Below, piece after piece: positions 16,529 through 22,089 of a stretch of DNA of 22,508 nt (position 1 is the stretch's first letter; each line of letters begins with the position of its first letter). The notes below the pieces were generated by a model that made no database searches, had not been told where the DNA came from, and saw nothing but the letters and a program-made list of their open reading frames with translations. A program made the translations under genes and the position numbers. The stretch comes from an uncultured Phenylobacterium sp. (lineage in GTDB: Bacteria > Pseudomonadota > Alphaproteobacteria > Caulobacterales > Caulobacteraceae): contig CAMFIW010000003.1 of the NCBI GenBank assembly GCA_945952355.1, forward strand, positions 1 to 22,508, written 5' to 3'.

Positions 16529-16760
16529 AGCCCTCCCCCGTTCGTCCCGGCGACGCCGGGATCCAGACCCTGAAGCTCTGAACTGGTGGCCTTTGAACGC
16601 AGAGATCGCGGAGGTCCGCGGAGGACGCAGAGTGGCCCTGCCCTCCGCGATCTCTGCGAAACCTCTGCGTTCTCCGCGTTAAAGGGGGGACAGATCACCG
16701 GCGGCCCAGCCATGTGATCTCGGTCCCGGCATTCGCCGGGATGAGTGGCTTTGGGGCGAG
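16529..16760. repeat. nested cluster of dispersed palindromic repeats
   Basis: This 232-base gap is built almost entirely of repeats. CCCTCCCCCGTTCG (16531-16544) resembles the units at 2399 and 11505. TCCCGGC-GAC-GCCGGGA (16545-16561) and TCCCGGC-ATTC-GCCGGGA (16724-16741) are two copies of one 7-bp-stem palindrome at either side. Between them is a larger palindrome whose inner arms, 16598-16614 and 16642-16658, are perfect over 17 bases. Its outer edges (CCTTTGAACGC near 16590, GCGTTAAAGG near 16677) are also inverted, and CGCAGAG/CTCTGCG-type words recur inside it. No coding frame is convincing. Confidence 0.75.
16598..16658. repeat. perfect 17-bp inverted repeat with 27-base loop
   Basis: The left arm CGCAGAGATCGCGGAGG (16598-16614) is exactly complementary to the right arm (16642-16658). 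The loop itself carries related GGAGGACGCAGAG words. It resembles the CGCAGAG...CTCTGCG dispersed repeat family seen in many proteobacterial intergenic spaces. It could also terminate transcripts from both the kinase gene and the convergent LpxA-like gene. Confidence 0.7.
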
Positions 16761-17546
16761 CTAGGCCGCCCTCTTGCGCGGACTGGAGATCACCCCTCGG
16801 CCCGAGTCGGTCATAAAGGCGGCGAGGGCCAGGCCGAGCGGGCCGCCCGTGGCGCGGGCGGCGGCGAGGCGGTCTTCCAGCCCCTCCGTTCCGAGGAACA
16901 GCGCCCGGTAGGCGCGGCGCAGGGCCGCGACCTCGGCGGCGGTGCGGCCGGCGCGCTTCAGCCCAACGCCGTTCAGGCCCGCCAGGCGCGCGCGATCCCC
17001 CTGGACGGTGCAGAACGGCGGCACGTCCTGGACCACCATGGCGCCCCCGGCCACGAAGGCCAGCGCGCCGACCCTTACATGCTGATGGACGGCGCAGAGC
17101 CCGCCCAGCCAGGCGCCGTCACCCACCTCGACCTCGCCACCCAGGGTCGCGGCGTTGGCCATTCGGACGCCGTCGCCAACCCTCGCACCGTGACCGATGT
17201 GGGCCGAGGCCATCAGCAGACAATCGTCGCCGACCCGCGTGGGATCGGATCCGGTCGAGGCGTTCACGGTCACCTGCTCGCGGAACACGTTGCGCGAGCC
17301 GATCACCAGAGCGCCCGCCTCTCCCGCCCAGGCGTCGGCCTGAGGGCCAGCGCCGATCGAGGCGAACTGCAGAACTCGGTTGCCGGCGCCGACCTTCGTC
17401 TCGCCCTCGATCACCGCATGCGGCCCGACCACATTGCCCGGCCCCAAGCGCACCCGGCCGCCGATGAAGGCGTAGGCGCCGACGATGCAGCCCTCGCCCA
17501 GGCGCGCGCCCGGCTCGATCACCGCGGTGGGATGGATTTGGCTCAT
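16761..17546 (-). CDS. lpxA: LpxA-like acyl-ACP:UDP-N-acetylglucosamine O-acyltransferase, stand-alone
   Basis: This 261-residue protein has the LpxA architecture: an N-terminal left-handed beta-helix of hexapeptide repeats (IHPTAVIEPGARLGEGCIVG onward) and a C-terminal helical domain (AAEVAALRRAYRALFL). LpxA adds the first hydroxyacyl chain of lipid A in the cytoplasm. The catalytic-region HIGHG is present (E. coli has HIAHD), as is AVHQ; VVQDVPPF and the GLNGVGLKRAGR segment also match. Two positions differ: the usual HRGT after VTI is replaced by NAST, and LAGHV is LGGEV. It is not in the usual lpxD-fabZ-lpxA cluster, so it may be a paralogue with altered acyl or sugar preference. It begins 66 bases after the DUF1190 gene on the same strand and could be the distal gene of that operon. 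Confidence 0.85.
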   Translation of the reverse strand: MSQIHPTAVIEPGARLGEGCIVGAYAFIGGRVRLGPGNVVGPHAVIEGETKVGAGNRVLQFASIGAGPQADAWAGEAGALVIGSRNVFREQVTVNASTGSDPTRVGDDCLLMASAHIGHGARVGDGVRMANAATLGGEVEVGDGAWLGGLCAVHQHVRVGALAFVAGGAMVVQDVPPFCTVQGDRARLAGLNGVGLKRAGRTAAEVAALRRAYRALFLGTEGLEDRLAAARATGGPLGLALAAFMTDSGRGVISSPRKRAA

Positions 17547-17597
17547 CGCGGCGAGTCTAGGCGCGCCGCCCGCCGCGCCGAACTCAACTTGGGTGAC

Positions 17598-17612
17598 GGA
17601 TCGTGACGATCC
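17598..17612. terminator. short hairpin after the DUF1190 gene, weak terminator or attenuator
   Basis: GGATCG-TGA-CGATCC is a perfect 6-bp hairpin directly abutting the stop of the DUF1190 gene (17613-17615). No T-run follows on the minus strand, so it may only partly stop or stabilise transcripts before the LpxA-like gene. Confidence 0.35.
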
Positions 17613-18284
17613 CTACCCGCCCCAATGGCCGCCGCCGATGTTGTGGGTGCTCATGCGGCCGCCGAAGCCGCCGCGAGACAGCACAGAGGTCCGGGTCTGG
17701 ATCTTGGGCGGAGTCGACTTGACGATATCGGGTGGGTCGATGCCCCTCATGCCGATCTGCGTGCGGCCTGTGCGATAGTCGGCGCCCAGGCGGCCACCCC
17801 AGCCGGTGTAGTACCCGTCGTCGCGGCGGTCGTGGTAGAGGCCGGTCCCGCGCCAGCCGCCGTTCAGCATCTGACCGACCACGAAGCCGGTCAGCAGCGG
17901 CGTGAAGAAGTCGCCGCCATTGTGGTTGCGGGGCACACACTGGCCGTAGCCGTAGACGTCCTCGCAGGTCTGTCGGTCCTGGTAGCGGGGCGCCGAGTTC
18001 TCGTTGTCCTTGATCGCCGCCAGGGCGGCCTCGCGGCACTGGTCCTGGGTCAGGTCCTTGGCGTCGAAACAGGCCTGCAGGCTCGGATAGGCGAAGGCCT
18101 TGGTCTGCGGCCCCTGGTCGACCTGGGCGGCCTGGTCGCCGGCCCATTGTCCGGTCTGGCCGGGCGTGTGGCTGTCGCAGCCGGCGAGACCGACGCCCGC
18201 CCCGCACATGAGGGTCAGGGCCACGCGACCCGAGCGCTTGGACTTTCGGGCGATGGGGGAAGGTTCGGGGATCAGGTCGGACAT
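17613..18284 (-). CDS. YjfM/YgiB-like DUF1190 lipoprotein
   Basis: This 223-residue protein has a basic N-terminus, a hydrophobic stretch, and a lipobox LAGC with the acylated cysteine at C36. Asp at +2 (CDS) is the classic inner-membrane retention signal. The DUF1190 core follows: AYPSLQACFDAKDLTQDQCR, then APRYQDRQTCEDVYGYGQCVP, with four paired cysteines, then DFFTPLLTGFVVGQMLNGG. The tail contains RGGFG (residues 204-208) and ends in Gly-Gly, as I recall for E. coli YgiB. The ATG at 18284 is chosen because GAGG lies six bases upstream; a GTG at 18296 would overlap the DUF350 stop as GTGA. It is the third gene of the minus arm of the Yjf-like module. Confidence 0.85.
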   Translation of the reverse strand: MSDLIPEPSPIARKSKRSGRVALTLMCGAGVGLAGCDSHTPGQTGQWAGDQAAQVDQGPQTKAFAYPSLQACFDAKDLTQDQCREAALAAIKDNENSAPRYQDRQTCEDVYGYGQCVPRNHNGGDFFTPLLTGFVVGQMLNGGWRGTGLYHDRRDDGYYTGWGGRLGADYRTGRTQIGMRGIDPPDIVKSTPPKIQTRTSVLSRGGFGGRMSTHNIGGGHWGG

Positions 18285-18292
18285 GTCGCGCC

Positions 18293-18706
18293 TCACGCCG
18301 TCATGCAGGCGGCGTTGATCATGCCGACCACGACGGAGACCGTCAGCAGGAATAGGGCGCTCGCGACGTCACCGCGCTCGATGCGGGCCGACACGTCCGG
18401 CATGGCGATGCGCCGCACGGCCCAGAAGCTGACGATCTGGATGAGCCCGGCCAGCAAGGCCCAGGCGGCGAACTCCACCAGGCTGTGGGTTTGGGTCAGC
18501 GCCGAGGCCAGCGGGATGACATAGCCGATCACCGCGCCGCCCAGGGCGACGGCCGCGGCCAGGTTGCCCTCGCGGATCAGCTTGCCCTCGTCATGGGGGG
18601 TGACCAGCCGGTAGAGGGCGGTGAACACCAGGGCGAAGCCGCCCGCCGCCAGGAAGGCGAGGGTGAAGGCGATGGCGCCGGTCAGGAAGGCGAAGGAATC
18701 GAACAT
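18293..18706 (-). CDS. YjfL-like DUF350 integral membrane protein
   Basis: This 137-residue inner-membrane protein has four hydrophobic segments: AIAFTLAFLAAGGFALVFTA, LAAAVALGGAVIGYVIPLAS, FAAWALLAGLIQIVSFWAV and ALFLLTVSVVVGMINAAC. The NLAAAVALGGAVIGYVIPLA stretch is characteristic of the DUF350 (YjfL) family; the family function is unknown, but it repeatedly accompanies PspA-like and ATP-grasp genes. The ATG at 18706 is preceded by AAAGG with six bases of spacing. It starts 12 bases after the DUF2491 stop and ends 9 bases before the preferred DUF1190 start, so the three minus-strand genes form a tight operon. Confidence 0.88.
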   Translation of the reverse strand: MFDSFAFLTGAIAFTLAFLAAGGFALVFTALYRLVTPHDEGKLIREGNLAAAVALGGAVIGYVIPLASALTQTHSLVEFAAWALLAGLIQIVSFWAVRRIAMPDVSARIERGDVASALFLLTVSVVVGMINAACMTA

Positions 18707-18718
18707 CTTTGGCCTTTC

Positions 18719-19357
18719 TCAGGCTTCGAATTCGGCGATGTCGAGCGGGATGCCGATCATCACGTCGTGGGTCAGATCGCCGCCCTGCGGCTCGTTCTCG
18801 ATAGCGAGCAAAAGCTCGCGCGCGTCGCCCGGCAAGTCGCGGGAGAACAGCATGCAGGTCTGGAAGATGCGCCGTTCGGCGCTCATCTCGCGGTCGTCAT
18901 AGACGCTCTCCCACAGGGTCACGGGCTCCTGCAGTTCATCCTCGGCGCCGAACCAGAGGCGCTGATAGTCCGGCAGGCCGTCGGCCGTGAAGGTGCGCGC
19001 CTTCAGCCGGTCCATCCAGGCCCGTCGCGCGGCCGAGTTGGGCGGCCAGGCGCTGGTCCAGGGCATAAACAGGGTGTGGTCCTCGTCGCGCTGGCCGTCG
19101 CGGTCGCGCGAGACGACCTGCAGCATCAGCTCGTCGTCTGTATAGAAGCGGTGCACGAAGCCGTCCGCGCCCATGTCGATCAGGCCCTGGGCGGTGATCT
19201 CGAGCACGTTGGTGTCCAGCGAAAAGCGGGTCGCGCCGCCCAGGCGTCGCCAAGCCAGCGGATCGAGCCTCACGGTCCGTCCGATGGTGATGTTGCGGAT
19301 CTCCGGCAGGACCGGGTCCGCAGGGCCGCCGCCGCGGCCGAAAAGGCGTCCGAACAT
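18719..19357 (-). CDS. YjfK-like DUF2491 protein
   Basis: This 212-residue soluble, acidic protein of the DUF2491 (YjfK) family has no known reaction. It begins MFGRLFGRGGG, a short basic, glycine-rich N-terminus often seen in this family, then a beta-rich body. Conserved stretches include ITAQGLIDMGADGFVHRFYT, DDELMLQVVS, FMPWTSAWP, and LWFGAEDELQEPVTLWESVY. Its end, TCMLFSRDLPGDARELLLAI and DLTHDVMIGIPLDIAEFEA, is also typical. No signal peptide or membrane segment is seen. It is the first gene of the minus arm, 98 bases from the divergent DUF2170 gene; a TTGACAG...GGTTCATC promoter candidate lies in that space. No strong ribosome site is seen before the ATG at 19357. Confidence 0.85.
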   Translation of the reverse strand: MFGRLFGRGGGPADPVLPEIRNITIGRTVRLDPLAWRRLGGATRFSLDTNVLEITAQGLIDMGADGFVHRFYTDDELMLQVVSRDRDGQRDEDHTLFMPWTSAWPPNSAARRAWMDRLKARTFTADGLPDYQRLWFGAEDELQEPVTLWESVYDDREMSAERRIFQTCMLFSRDLPGDARELLLAIENEPQGGDLTHDVMIGIPLDIAEFEA

Positions 19358-19399
19358 AGAGGCGACACGATCTCGCGCGAGCTATTCTTCGCAGCGGAA

Positions 19400-19425
19400 G
19401 ATGAACCCTTCTTGCGTCCTGTCAA
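19400..19425 (-). promoter_or_regulatory. promoter candidate for the DUF2491-DUF350-DUF1190 operon
   Basis: On the minus strand TTGACAG (19425-19419) is followed after 11 bases by GGTTCATC (19407-19400). This fits the Caulobacter housekeeping pattern (TTGACGS, 10-14 bases, GCTANAWC) with a perfect -35 core and a partial -10. It would give a leader of roughly 35-40 bases before the start at 19357. The -35 is next to the palindrome at 19427. Confidence 0.5.
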
Positions 19426-19426
19426 G

Positions 19427-19438
19427 CATACATGTATG
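19427..19438. promoter_or_regulatory. perfect 12-bp palindrome in the divergent promoter region, operator candidate
   Basis: CATACATGTATG is a perfect palindrome, unusually AT-rich for this DNA, 1 bp from the minus-strand TTGACA. It lies inside a wider inverted repeat, GTCCTGT (19416-19422) and ACAGGAC (19449-19455). A dimeric repressor bound here would cover both arms. The ribbon-helix-helix-like domain encoded just downstream is the obvious candidate. Confidence 0.5.
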
Positions 19439-19455
19439 TGATACGCGTACAGGAC

Positions 19456-20121
19456 ATGCCGCTGCGACCCACATCCCCCGACCCGAACGCCGCCGCCCGG
19501 CGAACCCGGGAATGGCGCGCCGAGCGCAAGAAGCTCGGCCTGGTGAAACTCGAGCTCTGGGTGCCCGAGGCCGCCAAGGCCGACATCCAGGCGGCGGTGC
19601 GCTCGATCCTCATCGCTTCCAGCCGGGGCCCCGCCCTGCTGAAGAACCCCGAACCATCTCTAGGAAATCCGCAAATGGACCAGGTCATCGATACCGATTG
19701 GACCGTGAAGTCTCTCGCCGACGCATTGGGGCGCTCGCCCCTCGTGCGCGAGGACGAAATGACCGTGCGCGTGATGGAGGGCGCCGAGCCGGTGCTGCTC
19801 CTGAAGATGCATGAGCATGGCGACTTGCCGATCTACCTCTCGGTCGGGGCCGACCAGATCGTCGTCTCGGCCCTGTTGTGGCCGGTCGACGAACAGGCGA
19901 ACCGCGACGCCTTCAACGAATTCCTGCTCAAGGCCCAGAAGGTGGTGCCGCTATCGAACTTCGGCATCACCACCGTGGCCGGTCGGGACTATTATGAACT
20001 CTTCGGCGAGCTCGCCTGCAAGACCACGCTGCAGACGGTGGTGATCGAACTGCGCATGTTGGCCGAGAACGCGATCCGCGCGGCCAGTGACCTGCGCGAC
20101 AACTTCAACCGCGCCGCCTGA
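19456..20121 (+). CDS. YjfI-like DUF2170 protein with N-terminal ribbon-helix-helix-like extension
   Basis: This 221-residue protein has two parts. Residues 1-73 include RRTREWRAERKKLGLVKLEL and LWVPEAAKADIQAAVRSI, a pattern like antitoxin-type ribbon-helix-helix DNA-binding domains. Residues 74-221 match the DUF2170 (YjfI) family: WTVKSLADALGRSPLV, LLLKMHEHGDLPIYLSVGAD, and VPLSNFGITTVAGRDYYELF. The E. coli YjfI protein, as I recall, is about 133 residues and lacks the extension. The ATG at 19456 is chosen because the in-frame ATG at 19432 lies inside the palindrome; neither has a good ribosome site. A strong internal site (AGGA, nine bases before ATG 19675) could produce DUF2170 alone. The TGA is part of the GAGGAG ribosome site of the PspA-like gene, so they are coupled. 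Confidence 0.82.
   Translation: MPLRPTSPDPNAAARRTREWRAERKKLGLVKLELWVPEAAKADIQAAVRSILIASSRGPALLKNPEPSLGNPQMDQVIDTDWTVKSLADALGRSPLVREDEMTVRVMEGAEPVLLLKMHEHGDLPIYLSVGADQIVVSALLWPVDEQANRDAFNEFLLKAQKVVPLSNFGITTVAGRDYYELFGELACKTTLQTVVIELRMLAENAIRAASDLRDNFNRAA
19662..19677 (+). promoter_or_regulatory. internal ribosome site and ATG at the domain boundary of the DUF2170 gene
   Basis: AGGA at 19662-19665 stands nine bases before an in-frame ATG at 19675, exactly where the DUF2170 domain begins (residue 74). This is a better initiation signal than at either upstream start, so a second, shorter product of 148 residues is plausible. Confidence 0.5.
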
Positions 20122-20132
20122 GGAGCGAACCA

Positions 20133-20876
20133 ATGTCGATGTGGAGCAAGCTGATCGCCCTGGTGCGCGGCACGGCCTATGAGGCGGGGGCGTCGGTCGT
20201 CGACGCCAACGCGCTGAAGATTCTCGACCAGGAGATCCGCGACGCGGACGCGGCGCTCGCCAAGGCGCGTGACGACCTGGCGACCCTGGTCGCCCGCCGG
20301 CGCATCCTGGAAAAGGATTTGACCAGCCTTCGCGACCAGATCGTGAAGTACGAGGGCTCCGCCCGCGCGGCGCTCGGCAAGGGCGACGAAGCCCTCGCGC
20401 GCGAGGTCGCCCAGCGGATCGCCGACCTGGAACAGGAGGGCGCCCTCAAGGCGCCGCAGCTGGCCGAGATGCAGTCCGCCGAGGAGCGGATGCATCAGAC
20501 CATCGCCGCCACCCAGCAGAAGGTCGAGAACCTGCGTCGGGAGATCGACGTGGTGAAGGTCAATGAAAGCGTCCAGCGCGCCCAGGCCTCGGTGGCCGGC
20601 AGCGGCGCCGGCGCCAACGCCGCCCTGGGTTCGGCCGCCGACAGCCTGAAGCGCATCAAGGAACGCCAGGCGATCCGTGACGAGAAGTTCAAGTCGGCCG
20701 CAGAGCTGGAGGACCGCCGCACCGGCGCCGACCTCGACGCCAAGCTGCGCAACGCCGGCATCCTGCCCGGCCAGACCAACGCCGACGACATCCTGGCTCG
20801 CCTGTCGGCGCCCAAGGACGAGGCCCTGCAGATCGAGGCGCCCGCGCTGAAGATCGAAGCGCCTAAGGAAGGCTGA
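20133..20876 (+). CDS. PspA/IM30 family protein (YjfJ-like)
   Basis: This 247-residue protein of the PspA/IM30 (ESCRT-III-like) family peripherally binds and remodels or protects the inner membrane. An N-terminal amphipathic helix (MSMWSKLIALVRGTAYEAG) is followed by a long, charged coiled-coil (about residues 25-150; LDQEIRDADAALAKARDDLA, RRRILEKDLTSLRDQIVKYE). A small glycine/alanine hinge (GSGAGANAALGSA) and a short helical tail follow, with LRNAGILPGQTNADDILARL near the end. It is somewhat longer than classic PspA and closer to YjfJ. GAGGAG at about 20119-20124 gives an excellent ribosome site seven bases before the ATG and overlaps the upstream stop. No PspF, PspB or PspC is encoded in the window, so control differs from the enterobacterial psp operon. 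Confidence 0.9.
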   Translation: MSMWSKLIALVRGTAYEAGASVVDANALKILDQEIRDADAALAKARDDLATLVARRRILEKDLTSLRDQIVKYEGSARAALGKGDEALAREVAQRIADLEQEGALKAPQLAEMQSAEERMHQTIAATQQKVENLRREIDVVKVNESVQRAQASVAGSGAGANAALGSAADSLKRIKERQAIRDEKFKSAAELEDRRTGADLDAKLRNAGILPGQTNADDILARLSAPKDEALQIEAPALKIEAPKEG

Positions 20877-20885
20877 GGCGCCTCC

Positions 20886-22049
20886 ATGCGACGCCTGAAA
20901 CTGGCCGAAAGGCCGGGCTGGAAGGCCCGGGCGACGGAACTCGGCTTCACCTTCCACCACGTCGACGGCCGCCGCTATTGGGACGAGCGCGCCGCCTACG
21001 CCTTCAACCTGGCGGAGATCGAGGAGGGGTTGGAGGCGCCGGCCGCCGAGATCCACGCCATGTGCCTGGACCTCGTGGCCGAGGTGGTGAAGAGCGAAAA
21101 GCTTATGTCCGACCTCGCCATCCCCGAGGCGCACCGCGACTATGTCGCCCAGACCTGGGCCGACCAGGCGCCCTCGCTCTACGGCCGCTTCGACTTCGCG
21201 TATGACGGGGCGGGTCCGGCCAAGCTGTTCGAATACAACGCCGACACGCCCACGAGCATCTACGAGACCGCGGTCTTCCAGTGGATCTGGCTCGAGGACC
21301 AGATGGCGGCCGGGGTGGTTCCCGCCGACGCCGACCAGTTCAACAGCCTGCACGACGCCTTGCGCGACCGCTTCAAGGCCTTGTTCCCCCACGGGGGCTT
21401 CGTCCACTTCGCCTGCGACCCGGACTCGGTCGAGGATCGCCAGACCGTGCGCTATCTGGAGGACCTGGCCAGCCAGGCCGGGATCGAACCGCAGTTCACA
21501 CCGGTGGAGAAGATCGGCCTGGACGCCGACGGCCGCTTCGTCGACGCCGACAACTACATCGTCGGCGCGATGTTCAAGCTCTACCCGTGGGAAGAGATGC
21601 TGCGCGAGCCCTATGCGGCGAACCTGCCCGCGGCCAAGGCGCAGTTCCTCGAACCGGCCTGGAAGTCGATCCTGTCGAACAAGGGGTTGCTGCCCCTGCT
21701 CTGGGCGCGCCATGCCGGCCACCCGAACCTGCTGCCGGCCTATTTCGAGGGCGACGCGAAGATCGCCGAGCTCGGCAAGTCCTATGTGAGGAAACCGTTG
21801 TTCTCCCGCGAAGGCGCCAATATCGAGCTGGTCGACGAGGGTCGCCGCGCCAAGGTGCTGGACCAGGGCTATGGCGAGGAGGGCCATATCCGCCAGGCCC
21901 TGCACCCGATGACCCGGTTCGACGGAAACTATCCGATCCTCGGCGTCTGGATGGTCGACAAGGCCCCGGTGGCGCTCGGCATCCGCGAAGACCGCGGCCG
22001 CGTGACCCGCAACCTCTCCCGCTACGTCCCGCACGTGATTTTGGACTGA
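20886..22049 (+). CDS. ATP-grasp ligase, glutathionylspermidine synthetase-like (YjfC/YgiC type)
   Basis: This 387-residue protein matches the synthetase domain of glutathionylspermidine synthase, an ATP-grasp fold that joins a carboxylate to an amine through an acyl phosphate. Visible family stretches are YGRFDFAYDGAGPAKLFEYN then ADTPTSIYETAVFQWIW, the YIVGAMFKLYPWEEMLREPY block, LEPAWKSILSNKGLLPLLWA, and YVRKPLFSREGANIELV. The CHAP-type amidase domain of the bifunctional E. coli Gss is absent, as in YgiC and YjfC. YgiC and YjfC are, as I recall, not confirmed glutathionylspermidine synthases, so the true substrate is open. GAGG lies seven bases before the ATG and nine bases separate it from the PspA-like stop, making it the third gene of the plus arm. 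Confidence 0.9.
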   Translation: MRRLKLAERPGWKARATELGFTFHHVDGRRYWDERAAYAFNLAEIEEGLEAPAAEIHAMCLDLVAEVVKSEKLMSDLAIPEAHRDYVAQTWADQAPSLYGRFDFAYDGAGPAKLFEYNADTPTSIYETAVFQWIWLEDQMAAGVVPADADQFNSLHDALRDRFKALFPHGGFVHFACDPDSVEDRQTVRYLEDLASQAGIEPQFTPVEKIGLDADGRFVDADNYIVGAMFKLYPWEEMLREPYAANLPAAKAQFLEPAWKSILSNKGLLPLLWARHAGHPNLLPAYFEGDAKIAELGKSYVRKPLFSREGANIELVDEGRRAKVLDQGYGEEGHIRQALHPMTRFDGNYPILGVWMVDKAPVALGIREDRGRVTRNLSRYVPHVILD

Positions 22050-22089
22050 GGGCGGCTATGCTCGCCGCCTGATTTGCAGGGGGCTTTGC

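Noticed and set aside
16525..16713. Short minus-strand open frame across the repeat block.
   Set aside because: It consists of translated repeat sequence and has no ribosome site or family match.
19992..22034. Minus-strand open frame of about 680 codons opposite the PspA-like and ATP-grasp genes.
   Set aside because: It crosses three well-supported plus-strand genes with ribosome sites, and its translation is low-complexity without motifs.
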